Shown here piece after piece: positions 41,310-50,778 of a DNA stretch of 64,000 bases. Positions within the stretch are counted from its first letter, which is position 1; every line of letters begins with the position of its first letter. Position numbers and translations under genes: made by a program. The stretch comes from Thalassobius sp047123305 (GTDB lineage: Bacteria; Pseudomonadota; Alphaproteobacteria; Rhodobacterales; Rhodobacteraceae). Location: contig NZ_CP138918.1 of NCBI RefSeq assembly GCF_047123305.1, forward strand, positions 3,410,001 through 3,474,000. The letters are read 5' to 3'. The notes beneath the pieces were generated by a model, which saw only the letters and a program-made list of their open reading frames with translations, had not been told where the DNA came from and did no database searches.

Positions 41310-43400
41310 TTAACCCACTGAAATCAAACGAATTGCCTGATCCTGTTCCATCAGCCACAACAGAACACGGGCCGCCTTGCCCCGGTCGCTTTCCAGTGTC
41401 GGGTCATCATTCAACAGTTTGCGCGCATCGCTTTGCGCCACCGCCATCAAGGGGGCCTGCCGTTCCAGATCAGCCACGCGGAACCGTGGCAAACCGGACT
41501 GAGCCGTTCCGATCAGATCGCCCGAGCCGCGCATTTCCAGATCCACCTCCGCAATGCGGAAACCGTCCTCCGTCTCGCGCAGCGAGGTCAGGCGTTTCTC
41601 ACCGGTCTCATTCAACGGCGCCTGGTAGAGTAGCAGACAGGTCGATTCCGCCGCGCCACGGCCAACACGGCCCCGCAGCTGGTGCAACTGCGCCAGACCA
41701 AAGCTTTCGGCGCGCTCAATCACCATGATCGTTGCATTAGGCACATTCACCCCAACCTCGATCACCGTGGTTGCCACCAGCACATTGGTCTTGCCGGCAA
41801 CAAAATCTGCCATCGCCGCGTCTTTGTCTGCCGGGGGCATCTGGCCATGCACCAGCCCCACCACACCTTCGCCCAGCACGGCGCGCAGGTGTTTGAACCG
41901 TTCATCCGCAGCGGTGAGATCCATGACCTCACTTTCCTCGACCAAAGGACAGACCCAATAGGCCTGTTTCCCTTCTTGCACCGCTTTGTGCAGGTGGTTC
42001 ACCACCTCGTCCATACGTCCGGTAGAGACCATCGCCGTCTTGATCGGCTTGCGCCCCGGCGGTTTCTCATCCAGCACTGACACATCCATGTCACCATATT
42101 GCGCCAGTGCCAGCGAGCGTGGGATCGGCGTTGCGGTCATCACCAGAACATCCGCGCCTGCGCCCTTCTTGCCGAGCTCCAACCGTTGCCGCACCCCAAA
42201 GCGATGCTGTTCATCCACCACGGCAAGGCGCAGGTCCTGAAATTCCACGTCCTTCTGGAACACCGCATGGGTGCCGACCAACATTTGAATGTCGCCACGC
42301 GCCAATGCTGCAAGTTTGGCGGTGCGTTCTTTGCCCTTGTCTCGCCCGGTCAGCAGTTCCAGCACCACGCCCGCATCTTCCGCCAGCGGCTGGAGCCCCT
42401 CCATATGCTGACGGGCCAGAATTTCGGTCGGGGCCATCATCACCCCCTGCCCACCCGCCTCTACAGCGGTCAAAAGCGCCATGAAGGCCACCAGCGTTTT
42501 ACCGGCGCCCACGTCACCCTGTAGCAGCCTGTTCATCTTGGTGGGTGCCGCCATATCGGCCTGAATCTCGGCAATGGCGCGGCTTTGCGCCCCTGTCGGC
42601 GTATAGGGTAAGGCGGCCAGAACCTGCGCCTGTTTTGCGCCCGTGCCACGTGTCACCATACCCTGCGCCCGCCGCAACTGCGACCGCGCCAGCGCCAGGG
42701 TCAACTGATGCGCCATCAACTCATCATAGGCCAACCGTTCCCGCGCCGGCGCAGTGGCCTGCAAATCCTCCGGCGCTTCGGGCTGATGCGCGGCCTGCAC
42801 AGCAGCGGCCCAATCCGGCCAACCCGCCTGTTTTTTCTGCTCTGGATCGATCCACTCCGGCAGATCCGGCACCCGCGTCAGGGCCGAGGTCACCGCCTTG
42901 CCCATCTGTTTCAGACTGACGCCTGCGGTCAGCGGGTAAACCGGCTCAAAACTCGGGATGTCACTGGCCTCTTCCAGCGGCAACATGTGATCGGGATGGA
43001 CCATCTGCGCCACCCCGTCAAACAGCTCTACCTTGCCCGATACCACCCGCCGCGCGCCTTCCGGCAACACAGATTGCAGGTAGTTGCTGCGGCCATGGAA
43101 AAACACCAGCTGGAACGTGGTCTCAGCATCCTCCACCGTGATCCGGTAGGCGCCGCCGCGATTGCGCGCCGGCTTATGTGCCCCCACCGAGACCTCTACC
43201 GTGATCACCTCGGGCAGGATTGCGCCCTGTACCGTAGGCCGTGCCGTGCGATCTATCCCGCTGTGAGGCATGTTAAAAATCAGATCACGCGGCCGCGATA
43301 CATGCAGCCCCGCAAAGTTCTGTGCGGTCTTCGGGCCAACGCCTTCCAGCGTCTCCAGATCCGCAAACAGCGGATAAAGCTGTTCGGGACGGCCGCTCAT
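41310..43400 (-). CDS. recG: ATP-dependent DNA helicase RecG
   Basis: 696 residues. The wedge/OB domain is N-terminal (LEGVGPKTAQNFAGLHV, then IDRTARPTVQGAIL), followed by the superfamily 2 motor: motif I LLQGDVGAGKTLVAFMAL, motif II VVDEQHRFG (DEQH), and the RecG-type block QLHQLRGRVGRG. It remodels stalled forks and recombination intermediates. It overlaps ligA by 4 bp (ATGA), so the two repair genes are co-translated. Confidence 0.96.
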   Translation of the reverse strand: MSGRPEQLYPLFADLETLEGVGPKTAQNFAGLHVSRPRDLIFNMPHSGIDRTARPTVQGAILPEVITVEVSVGAHKPARNRGGAYRITVEDAETTFQLVFFHGRSNYLQSVLPEGARRVVSGKVELFDGVAQMVHPDHMLPLEEASDIPSFEPVYPLTAGVSLKQMGKAVTSALTRVPDLPEWIDPEQKKQAGWPDWAAAVQAAHQPEAPEDLQATAPARERLAYDELMAHQLTLALARSQLRRAQGMVTRGTGAKQAQVLAALPYTPTGAQSRAIAEIQADMAAPTKMNRLLQGDVGAGKTLVAFMALLTAVEAGGQGVMMAPTEILARQHMEGLQPLAEDAGVVLELLTGRDKGKERTAKLAALARGDIQMLVGTHAVFQKDVEFQDLRLAVVDEQHRFGVRQRLELGKKGAGADVLVMTATPIPRSLALAQYGDMDVSVLDEKPPGRKPIKTAMVSTGRMDEVVNHLHKAVQEGKQAYWVCPLVEESEVMDLTAADERFKHLRAVLGEGVVGLVHGQMPPADKDAAMADFVAGKTNVLVATTVIEVGVNVPNATIMVIERAESFGLAQLHQLRGRVGRGAAESTCLLLYQAPLNETGEKRLTSLRETEDGFRIAEVDLEMRGSGDLIGTAQSGLPRFRVADLERQAPLMAVAQSDARKLLNDDPTLESDRGKAARVLLWLMEQDQAIRLISVG

Positions 43401-45667
43401 AACCCTGCGATCAGCTCCAGCCAGCCATCTTCATCGATGGTCTCAATGCCCAGATCCGCCGCCTTCTTGGCCTTGGAGCCCGCGCCGGGTCCCGCGACCA
43501 GAAGGTCGGTTTTCTTGCTCACAGAACCGGCCACCTTTGCCCCCAGTTTTTCGGCGGTCGCCTTGGCCTCATCCCGGCTCATCTTTTCCAACTTGCCGGT
43601 GAAGACCACGGTTTTGCCTGCGACCGGGCTCTCGGCAGAGGGCGCTTCGGGCGGGATGATGGTGAGCGACGCCACCAGCCGGTCAATCGCAGCGCGTTCT
43701 TCGGGGTTGGCAAATGCATCCGTCAGCGACAGGCCAACCGTGGCGCCAATGCCGTCGATGGCAATCAGATCCTCCCACGCAGCAGCGGCATTTGCTGGGA
43801 CCTCACAGTCGGTAATGGCCAGATCGCGGGTTTCCTTGATCTTGGCACGACGGCCTGCGGTCTTGGCTGCCAGACGCTCCTCTTCTTCGGCCAGATCGGC
43901 CTGCCGGAACGCCAGCGCCGCCGGACGGGCGCGATCTGCGGTCTCCGCCAGCTTGTCCCACTCGAGGAAGTGCAGCGCCAGATCTTTGGCTGCGGTTTCC
44001 CCAACATGTCGGATGCCCAAAGCAAAAAGCATTTTGCCAAAGGGAATTGTGCGTTTTTCTTCAATCGCCTGGAACAGGTTGCCCGCGCTTTGCTCGCCCC
44101 ATCCGTCGCGATTTTTCAGACGCGCCAGGGTCTCACCATCACGCACCTGCAAAGAGAAAATATCGGCAGGTTCCCGGATCGGCAGCACCGCATCATTGTA
44201 AAACATCTCAATCTGTTTGGCGCCCAGACCTTCGATATCGAATGCCTTGCGCGCAACAAAATGTTTCAGTTTCTCAACCGCTTGCGCCGCACAGATCATG
44301 CCGCCGGTACAGTAGCGCACCGCGTCACCCTCTTCCCGGATGGCCGGAGACTGACAGATCGGGCAGGCTTCGGGGAACTCATAGGGGGCGGCATCCTCGG
44401 GCCGCTTGGTGAGATCCACATCCGCCAGTTTCGGGATCACATCGCCCGCGCGGTAAACCTGCACCCAATCGCCAATGCGGAAATCCTTGCCGTCGCGGAT
44501 CTGCTCGCCCTTGGAATCGCGGCCGCGGATGTAATCCTCATTGTGCAGCGTTGCATTGGACACCACCACGCCGCCCACGGTGACGGGGGCAAGCCGTGCC
44601 ACCGGCGACAGGGCGCCGGTGCGCCCGACTTGGATGTCGATCGCCTCAAGCCGGGTCCAGGCCAGCTCGGCCGGGAATTTATGCGCGATGGCCCACCGCG
44701 GCGTGGTTGAGCGGAAGCCTAGCCGCGCCTGCAGATCAAGGTCATCGACCTTGTAAACCACCCCGTCAATGTCATAGCCCAGACCCGCCCGCTGCTGTTC
44801 GATGCTGCGGTAATGGTCAATCAGCTCTGCCGTGCTGTTGCAAAGTTTGGTGAGCGGATTGGTTTGAAACCCAAGGTCCGCCAGCCGGTTGATCGCCCCC
44901 ATCTGCGTTTCTGCCAGCGGCGTCGACAGGTCCCCCCAGGCATAGGCAAAGAACCTGAGCGGCCTGTCGCGAGTGATCTCGGCATTCAACTGACGCAGGG
45001 AGCCTGCGGCCGCGTTGCGTGGGTTGGCAAAGGGTTTGCCGCCGCGTTCCGCCTGCCGCTGGTTCAGCGTCTCAAAATCGGTGTGGCTCATGTAAACCTC
45101 ACCGCGTACCTCCAGCACCTCCGGCGCATCGGTCAGCTGCTGCGGGATGTCGGCAATGGTCAGCGCATTGGCCGTGACGTTTTCGCCAACTTCCCCGTCA
45201 CCGCGGGTGGCGGCCTGCACCAGCCGCCCCTGTTCGTAACGCAGCGAGAGCGACAGACCGTCAATCTTGGGCTCTGCGGTGAAGCGGATCGCGCGGGCGT
45301 CCTGGCCCAGAAACTTGCCGATCTGGGTGGCGAAATCCGCCACATCCTGATCCTCAAAAGCATTGCCAAGGGAGAGCATGCGGACCACATGGGTGATCTT
45401 GCCAAAGCCTTCTGCTGCGACGGCGCCAACCTGATCACTGGGCGAGTCGGCCCGTTTCAGCGCAGGAAACCGAGCCTCTATCGCGGCGTTCCGCCGCTTC
45501 AGCGCATCAAAATCCGCATCCGATATCTCTGGCGCGTCCGCCCCGTGATAGGCCGCATTTGCAGCGGCCAGAACCTCTGCCAGCCGCGCCAGTTCTGCGC
45601 GCGCCTCCCCCTCGGTCAAATCTTCCACCGCGGTTGTCGCCTGCGTTTTCGCCTGATGATCGGTCAC
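43397..45667 (-). CDS. ligA: NAD-dependent DNA ligase
   Basis: 756 residues. The adenylation domain has the Lys motif FTAEPKIDGLSLSLRYEQG, then an OB fold, a zinc finger with CPICQSPAIREEG and CTGGMICAAQ, HhH motifs, and a C-terminal BRCT domain (VAGKTVVFTGKLEKMSRDEA). An internal insertion around KTAGRRAKIKETRDLAI lengthens it compared with E. coli. I prefer the GTG at 45667 (GAGGG upstream) over a TTG 51 bp earlier. Confidence 0.95.
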   Translation of the reverse strand: MTDHQAKTQATTAVEDLTEGEARAELARLAEVLAAANAAYHGADAPEISDADFDALKRRNAAIEARFPALKRADSPSDQVGAVAAEGFGKITHVVRMLSLGNAFEDQDVADFATQIGKFLGQDARAIRFTAEPKIDGLSLSLRYEQGRLVQAATRGDGEVGENVTANALTIADIPQQLTDAPEVLEVRGEVYMSHTDFETLNQRQAERGGKPFANPRNAAAGSLRQLNAEITRDRPLRFFAYAWGDLSTPLAETQMGAINRLADLGFQTNPLTKLCNSTAELIDHYRSIEQQRAGLGYDIDGVVYKVDDLDLQARLGFRSTTPRWAIAHKFPAELAWTRLEAIDIQVGRTGALSPVARLAPVTVGGVVVSNATLHNEDYIRGRDSKGEQIRDGKDFRIGDWVQVYRAGDVIPKLADVDLTKRPEDAAPYEFPEACPICQSPAIREEGDAVRYCTGGMICAAQAVEKLKHFVARKAFDIEGLGAKQIEMFYNDAVLPIREPADIFSLQVRDGETLARLKNRDGWGEQSAGNLFQAIEEKRTIPFGKMLFALGIRHVGETAAKDLALHFLEWDKLAETADRARPAALAFRQADLAEEEERLAAKTAGRRAKIKETRDLAITDCEVPANAAAAWEDLIAIDGIGATVGLSLTDAFANPEERAAIDRLVASLTIIPPEAPSAESPVAGKTVVFTGKLEKMSRDEAKATAEKLGAKVAGSVSKKTDLLVAGPGAGSKAKKAADLGIETIDEDGWLELIAGL

Positions 45668-45772
45668 ATTCCCACCCTCTGGACGGCGCGACGTTCGCGC
45701 CTTGTTCACCTTTTCCAAGTGATAAGACGCAGACCGCCCAAGGTCCAGAGGTCCCGTTCATCGAACGGGCGG

Positions 45773-46489
45773 CTAAGCCTCCAACGCCAGGGTTTCCGGC
45801 CCCATCAAAGCAGGATCAGGATCGCGCAGAACATAGCCACGGCCCCAGACCGTTTCGATATAGTTGTCGCCGCCCGTCGCCTTACTGAGTTTCTTGCGCA
45901 ACTTGCAGATAAACACATCGATGATTTTCAGTTCCGGCTCATCCATGCCGCCATAGAGATGGTTCAGGAACATCTCTTTGGTCAGCGTGGTGCCTTTGCG
46001 CAGCGAGAGCAGTTCGAACATTTGATATTCCTTGCCGGTCAGATGCACGGTCTTGCCGCCCACCTCAACGGTTTTGGCATCCAGGTTCACATGCACCTTG
46101 CCGGTGCGGATCACCGATTGCGAATGGCCTTTGGAGCGCCGGATGATAGCATGGATCCGCGCCACCAATTCATCCCGATGAAACGGTTTCGTCAGATAGT
46201 CATCCGCCCCGAATCCAAAGCCTTTGATCTTGCTTTCCGCATCGTCGGAGCCGGACAGGATGAGGATCGGGGTTTCCACCCGTGCCAGCCGCAGCTGGCG
46301 CAGCACCTCATGGCCGTTCATATCCGGCAGGCCGAGGTCCAGCAAAATCAGGTCATAGTCATAAAGTTTGGCAAGATCGATCCCCTCCTCCCCGAGGTCC
46401 GTCGTATAGACGTTCAGGTTGGCATGGGTCAGCATTAATTCGATACTTTTCGAGGTCGAGGGATCGTCTTCCACCAGCAGGATGCGCAT
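45773..46489 (-). CDS. ctrA: Cell-cycle response regulator CtrA
   Basis: 238 residues. The receiver domain starts MRILLVEDDPSTSKSIELML with phospho-acceptor Asp in LILLDLGLPD, and an OmpR-type DNA-binding domain ends with KIIDVFICKLRKKLSKATGG and the wing ETVWGRGYVLRDP. The near-full identity of these segments to CtrA proteins is diagnostic. The ATG at 46489 has GGAGAA upstream; the longer upstream frame lacks support. A CtrA-like half-consensus box lies 50-64 bp upstream, suggesting autoregulation. sciP, encoding a CtrA inhibitor, is the next gene upstream. Confidence 0.96.
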   Translation of the reverse strand: MRILLVEDDPSTSKSIELMLTHANLNVYTTDLGEEGIDLAKLYDYDLILLDLGLPDMNGHEVLRQLRLARVETPILILSGSDDAESKIKGFGFGADDYLTKPFHRDELVARIHAIIRRSKGHSQSVIRTGKVHVNLDAKTVEVGGKTVHLTGKEYQMFELLSLRKGTTLTKEMFLNHLYGGMDEPELKIIDVFICKLRKKLSKATGGDNYIETVWGRGYVLRDPDPALMGPETLALEA

Positions 46490-46538
46490 ATCCGTTCTCC
46501 GAAAATCAGTACAATAAAACCAACTTGGCTGAAAAAGG

Positions 46539-46553
46539 TTAATCACGCGTTAT
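46539..46553. promoter_or_regulatory. CtrA-type box upstream of ctrA
   Basis: TTAATCACGCGTTAT matches TTAA-N7-TTAA at seven of eight positions. It lies in the ctrA leader, where CtrA autoregulation is known in Caulobacter. Confidence 0.55.
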
Positions 46554-46580
46554 CAACGCAAGAAAAAGATAGATCACCAC

Positions 46581-46859
46581 TCAAGGTTGTCGATACTTTT
46601 TTATCTTGGTGGTTTTCAACGCCCCGATCCCGTGCTTGCCCATAGCAACCAGCCACTCCTGAAATTCCGCCTCGCTCAACCCGTAGGTTTCCAGCGCCTC
46701 TTCCTGTGTGAGCAGGCCATAGAGCACCCCCCGCACCACCGCCGCCTTGCGACTGGCGACCCAACGTGTGGTGCCAGAAGGAGGCAAATCCGCGCGGGTC
46801 ATATGGGTGCCATCCGGCAGGGTAACGGTGCGCGGCCCGTCGAGTTTTTTCAGATACAT
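46581..46859 (-). CDS. sciP: SciP-like CtrA inhibitor (DUF1153)
   Basis: 92 residues. The DUF1153 HTH-like region reads RWVASRKAAVVRGVLYGLLT, then LTQEEALETYGLSEAEFQEW. In Caulobacter SciP binds CtrA and blocks RNA polymerase recruitment. The ATG at 46859 has GGAG upstream. It lies directly upstream of ctrA on the same strand, 91 bp from its start, so regulator and inhibitor are neighbours. Confidence 0.93.
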   Translation of the reverse strand: MYLKKLDGPRTVTLPDGTHMTRADLPPSGTTRWVASRKAAVVRGVLYGLLTQEEALETYGLSEAEFQEWLVAMGKHGIGALKTTKIKKYRQP

Positions 46860-46984
46860 CTTGCGGCTCCTCGGTGCTGGACCGACAGAATTGCGCAAGT
46901 CACTTAATAAGCGGTGAAACGCCCCCTTGAGAGTATCTGCAATTTTCCTATATTCTCGCAGTCTTTCCTAAGGAGTCGTGAACG

Positions 46985-48127
46985 ATGCTGGATGAAAACA
47001 GCGGCCTGAACTCATTGGGCTTTGCCAAGCCCCCGTCTGATACCCGCGTGGTCGTCGCCATGTCGGGTGGTGTGGATTCCTCGGTCGTTGCAGCGCAGCT
47101 GGCAGAGGAAGGCTATGACGTGGTCGGCGTGACCCTGCAGCTCTATGATCATGGCGCGGCCCTGGCAAAAAAAGGGGCCTGTTGTGCCGGCATCGATATT
47201 CATGACGCGCGTCGCGTGGCGGAAGAGATGAACTTCCCCCACTATGTACTTGATTATGAAAACATCTTCCAGGAAGCAGTGATCGATGAATTTGCCGACA
47301 GCTACCTGGGTGGCGCCACGCCGGTGCCCTGTATTCGCTGTAATGAACGGGTGAAGTTCAAAGACCTCTTGGAAACGGCCAAGGATCTTGAGGCCGACTG
47401 TATGGCCACCGGCCACTACATTCAGCGCAAGATGGGCGCCAACGGCCCCGAGCTGCACAGCGCCGAAGATGCCAACCGTGATCAGAGCTATTTCCTGTTT
47501 TCGACCACACCGGAACAGCTGTCTTACCTGCGTTTTCCGCTGGGTCATCTGCCTTCCAAGGACGCCACCCGCGAGCTGGCCGCGAAATACGGGCTGGCTG
47601 TTGCGGACAAACCAGACAGTCAGGATATCTGCTTCGTTCCAAACGGAAATTACGCCTCGGTGATTGAAAAGCTGCGCCCCGGTGCTGCGGAACCGGGGGA
47701 GATTGTGCATGCCGACGGGCGGGTGCTGGGCACACACGATGGCGTGATCCACTACACCATTGGTCAGCGCCGCGGCCTTGGCATCGGGGGCTTGAGCGAG
47801 CCCCTTTATGTGGTGAAACTGGACGTGGACAACAAACATGTGGTTGTCGGCCCCAAAGAGATGCTGGCGACCCGGACCATACCTGTCAGGGAAATCAACT
47901 GGTTGGGCGACGAAGCTTTCACCTCGCGTGAGGAATGGCACCTACAGGTTAAGGTGCGGTCCACCCGGCCACCGCGTGATGCGATCCTCCGTCCGATCTC
48001 GGAAACCGAGGCCGAAGTCGAATTGCTGACCCCCGAAGAAGGCGTCAGCCCCGGTCAGGCCTGCGTGTTCTACGCGGGCGAAGGCAGCCGGATTTTCGGC
48101 GGCGGCTGGATTTGGCGCGGCGTCTAA
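46985..48127 (+). CDS. mnmA: tRNA-specific 2-thiouridylase
   Basis: 380 residues. The PP-loop is AMSGGVDSSVVAAQL; the catalytic cysteines are in PVPCIRCNERVKF and in the SQDICFVPNGNY block. It thiolates uridine-34 of tRNA for Glu, Gln and Lys. The ribosome site AAGGAG precedes the start. A bidirectional hairpin separates it from converging olsA. Confidence 0.96.
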   Translation: MLDENSGLNSLGFAKPPSDTRVVVAMSGGVDSSVVAAQLAEEGYDVVGVTLQLYDHGAALAKKGACCAGIDIHDARRVAEEMNFPHYVLDYENIFQEAVIDEFADSYLGGATPVPCIRCNERVKFKDLLETAKDLEADCMATGHYIQRKMGANGPELHSAEDANRDQSYFLFSTTPEQLSYLRFPLGHLPSKDATRELAAKYGLAVADKPDSQDICFVPNGNYASVIEKLRPGAAEPGEIVHADGRVLGTHDGVIHYTIGQRRGLGIGGLSEPLYVVKLDVDNKHVVVGPKEMLATRTIPVREINWLGDEAFTSREEWHLQVKVRSTRPPRDAILRPISETEAEVELLTPEEGVSPGQACVFYAGEGSRIFGGGWIWRGV

Positions 48128-48144
48128 GGCGATGATCTGAAAAG

Positions 48145-48174
48145 AAAAGGCCGGGGGTATTTCCCGGCCTTTTT
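48145..48174. terminator. Bidirectional terminator between mnmA and olsA
   Basis: AAAAGGCCGGG-GGTATTT-CCCGGCCTTTTT: an 11-bp stem flanked by A and T runs, so it can stop transcripts from both sides. Confidence 0.88.
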
Positions 48175-49019
48175 CACTTCGGGCCAGACAGCCCCTGACG
48201 CTCAGGAGGCATGCCAGAGCGCACCACCTGTTCCACATGCGCCGCCAGACTTTTGCGGTTGGGGAAATCGTCCACCCGAACCGGATCGTGGTAAATCACC
48301 TCAACCGACCCCTGCCGGCGTGCGGCCAGCGTCTTTAGCAGATGGGTGCCAAAATCCATGTCACCCCACCAGCCATAGAACCGCGGATCCTCACCCTCAG
48401 GGGCGCGGTAGATCACCGTCACCGGCTGAATGTGCATCTCATGCCGCAAGTGATCATGAAAGAACGCCTGAAAGAGCGTTGATTTAAAAGGCAAAACCTG
48501 AAGGCCATCCGTCGATGTTCCTTCTGGGAAAAACAAGAGCTTATGCCCCGCCAGCAGCCGTTCTTCGAACACCTGTTGTTGGAGTTTGGCGTCTTTGGGA
48601 TCGCGGCGAATAAACACGGTGCCGGTTGCCCGCGCCAGCCAGCCAATACCGGGCCAACCCGCCACTTCGGCCTTAGAGACAAAATACACCCGCTTGCGGG
48701 AGTTCAACGTGAAAATATCCAGCCAGGAGGCATGATTGGCGACCACAGCGCCCTTTTCCGCCATGCGCGCGCCATGGGCCCGATGAGGCATTTGCAGGAT
48801 GCGGAACGCATTGCGGCAGACAAACTGGGTGATATGCGGCGTCACCGGCCGATGCAGCCCGTAAAACGGCCGCTCCATCATCCGCACCAGCAATAGGATC
48901 AGCAACCCGCCAAACACCAGCGCGCCCAGCGTCAGCCCGCGCAACGCAGCCCGCAGCCAACCCGCCAGAGAGATCCGTTCTGCAGCGGGTTCTTCGGGCT
49001 TCTCCCACTTTACACTCAC
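48174..49019 (-). CDS. olsA: 1-acyl-glycerol-3-phosphate-type acyltransferase, OlsA-like
   Basis: 281 residues. An N-terminal membrane segment (LVFGGLLILLLVRMM) is followed by the H-x4-D motif in VVANHASWLDIFTL and FFPEGTSTDG, the usual acyltransferase blocks. It starts 4 bp inside the end of olsB, so in this context it should add the second acyl chain of ornithine lipid. A role as PlsC is the alternative; the pairing with olsB favours OlsA. Confidence 0.88.
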   Translation of the reverse strand: MSVKWEKPEEPAAERISLAGWLRAALRGLTLGALVFGGLLILLLVRMMERPFYGLHRPVTPHITQFVCRNAFRILQMPHRAHGARMAEKGAVVANHASWLDIFTLNSRKRVYFVSKAEVAGWPGIGWLARATGTVFIRRDPKDAKLQQQVFEERLLAGHKLLFFPEGTSTDGLQVLPFKSTLFQAFFHDHLRHEMHIQPVTVIYRAPEGEDPRFYGWWGDMDFGTHLLKTLAARRQGSVEVIYHDPVRVDDFPNRKSLAAHVEQVVRSGMPPERQGLSGPK

Positions 49020-49876
49020 CGCGCAACCTCTTTGGTATAAATGTTTTTCTGCTTTGCGTTCATCCGCTCAGTGTCCATGATCAGGCACACATCTGTGGTG
49101 TTAAACGCGTGATCCACATAGGCGCCTTCGCCCACGAAACCACCAAGCCGCAGATAGGCTTTGATCAACGAGGGCACCTGCACCATAGCGGCGCGCCGGT
49201 CCAGCGCTTCGGGGGCCACACGATCCATCGCCGCAAAATGCGCCGGTTGCGCGATGACGCGCAAATCGGTTGGCGCCAGATGGTTGTGATGCAACATCGA
49301 CAATGGCTGGGCCAGGGCCTCCAGATCGGTGCCGTGGAAACTGGCAACGCCAAACAGGATCTCAATCTCATGCTCCAACACATAAGCCGCCAGGGCATTC
49401 CACAGATGATACATCGCCGCCCCACCGCGATACTCTGCATCCAGACAGGAACGACCTAATTCCAAAAGCTTACGACCCGAAGCTTTCAACGGCGAGAGGT
49501 CGTATTCATCCTCGGAATAGAACTGACCGGCGGCCTCTGCCTGATCATCGCGCAGCAGGCGGTAAACGCCGACAACCTGATCGCGGATGTCATCGCCGCG
49601 GGCATGGTCCAGCAAAATCAGGTGGTCAAAATACGGATCAAACCGATCCTGCTCCAACCGGGCAGTATGATCCACCATTGTGCCACCACCGCCCAGTTCT
49701 TCGACAAAAACGCGATACCTGAGGTGCTGCGCCGCGCGCAGCTCCGCCTCTGTCTCCACCAGTTTTGCCGAAAATTCCGGCTGCCCCATCCCTTTGCCCC
49801 CGAGATCGCCTGTATTTACAGCGGTTTTATCAGGCAGAGGACCTAATGCAAGCTTGGCTCGAAAACTTGTTTTCAC
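49016..49876 (-). CDS. olsB: Ornithine-acyl-ACP N-acyltransferase, OlsB-like
   Basis: 286 residues of the GNAT-like OlsB family. Blocks are ELRAAQHLRYRVFVEELGGGG, the acidic DHLILLDHARGD, and LELGRSCLDAEYRGGAAMYHLW. It makes lyso-ornithine lipid. The frame begins with GTG at 49876; an ATG at 49789 (MGQPEFSAKL) is an equally good start and closer to where homology begins. It overlaps olsA by 4 bp. Confidence 0.88.
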   Translation of the reverse strand: MKTSFRAKLALGPLPDKTAVNTGDLGGKGMGQPEFSAKLVETEAELRAAQHLRYRVFVEELGGGGTMVDHTARLEQDRFDPYFDHLILLDHARGDDIRDQVVGVYRLLRDDQAEAAGQFYSEDEYDLSPLKASGRKLLELGRSCLDAEYRGGAAMYHLWNALAAYVLEHEIEILFGVASFHGTDLEALAQPLSMLHHNHLAPTDLRVIAQPAHFAAMDRVAPEALDRRAAMVQVPSLIKAYLRLGGFVGEGAYVDHAFNTTDVCLIMDTERMNAKQKNIYTKEVAR

Positions 49877-49962
49877 AACCCAAAAAACGATCTAGGGTTG
49901 TAAATCGTTGGGTTTACCAATTTCTAACCAGTCTCAATCAATAAAATACAAAGCAATCAGAT

Positions 49963-50142
49963 CTACTCAAACACGGGCATCAATTCGATTCGGTTACCAT
50001 CAATCACCACTTTACCGGCGTCGGGGAAGTTCACCGTAACCTTGCCACCGATGTTGGATTGCACCTGCCCCACGCCCCAGTCGGGCTGACCGGGGTGGCG
50101 CACGCGCATGCCGGGTTCGAGATAGGAATTCAGATTTGTCAT
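49963..50142 (-). CDS. DUF3553 small protein
   Basis: 59 residues. The protein is all-beta in look, with PGMRVRHPGQPDWGVGQVQS and VTVNFPDAGKVVIDG, the DUF3553 pattern also found as an appendage of UvrD-type helicases and recalling CarD/SH3-like barrels. It is divergent from chpT with a 31-bp gap. Function unknown; nucleic-acid or polymerase contact is possible by analogy. Confidence 0.8.
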   Translation of the reverse strand: MTNLNSYLEPGMRVRHPGQPDWGVGQVQSNIGGKVTVNFPDAGKVVIDGNRIELMPVFE

Positions 50143-50173
50143 GACACGTCCAATCAGGGGGGGGGAATCAAAG

Positions 50174-50767
50174 ATGGACCATAACCAAGAGCTGGCGCAG
50201 CTGATAGGGTCGCGCATCTGCCACGATCTGGTCAGCCCGATTGGCGCCATAGGCAACGGGCTGGAACTGATGCAAATGACCTCGGGGGCGTTAAGCCCGG
50301 AGATGAGCCTTATTCAGGAGAGCCTCGATCATGCCAATGCACGGATCCGGTTGTTTCGTCTGGCTTTCGGTCGTGCAACGGCGATGCAGCAGATTGGCGC
50401 GTCAGAGATTTCCGGCCTGTTGGCGGATATCGGTCGTACCGGGCGGGTGAGCTACCACTGGAACGGGCCAAACGCCGCACCGCGCACCGAGGTACAGGCG
50501 GTCTGTCTGGCAGCTATGTGTCTGGAACGGTGCCTGCCCTACGGCGGGCGCATCCAGATCACCAACGAAGGCAGCTGTTGGCACCTCACGGCGGACGGGC
50601 GCAAACTGCTCTGGGATGCGGAGACCTGGCAGGCATTGATCGCGATGGAGACCGTACCGGAAGCGGCCAATGAGGTGGAATTTGCGCTGTTGCAAAATGC
50701 CCTGCATCGGCTGGGGCGCAGGCCGGTGGCAGAATGTTTCGCCACATTGGTCAGCCTGCGCTTCTGA
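50174..50767 (+). CDS. chpT: Histidine phosphotransferase ChpT
   Basis: 197 residues. The phosphorylated His is in LIGSRICHDLVSPIGAIGNG, the ChpT/HisKA-like dimerisation helix, and the rest resembles a degenerate ATPase domain. ChpT relays phosphate from CckA to CtrA and CpdR. I use the ATG at 50174; a longer frame begins at 50141. Its presence close to ctrA and sciP puts three members of the CtrA relay in 5 kb. Confidence 0.92.
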   Translation: MDHNQELAQLIGSRICHDLVSPIGAIGNGLELMQMTSGALSPEMSLIQESLDHANARIRLFRLAFGRATAMQQIGASEISGLLADIGRTGRVSYHWNGPNAAPRTEVQAVCLAAMCLERCLPYGGRIQITNEGSCWHLTADGRKLLWDAETWQALIAMETVPEAANEVEFALLQNALHRLGRRPVAECFATLVSLRF

Positions 50768-50778
50768 TCTGTCTGGGA

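Noticed and set aside
43397..45718. Longer ligA start (TTG at 45718)
   Set aside because: No ribosome site precedes it; the GTG at 45667 has GAGGG and fits the family N-terminus.
44813..46438. 541-codon plus-strand open frame opposite ligA and ctrA
   Set aside because: Antisense of two diagnostic genes and crosses their boundary; no ribosome site or domain.
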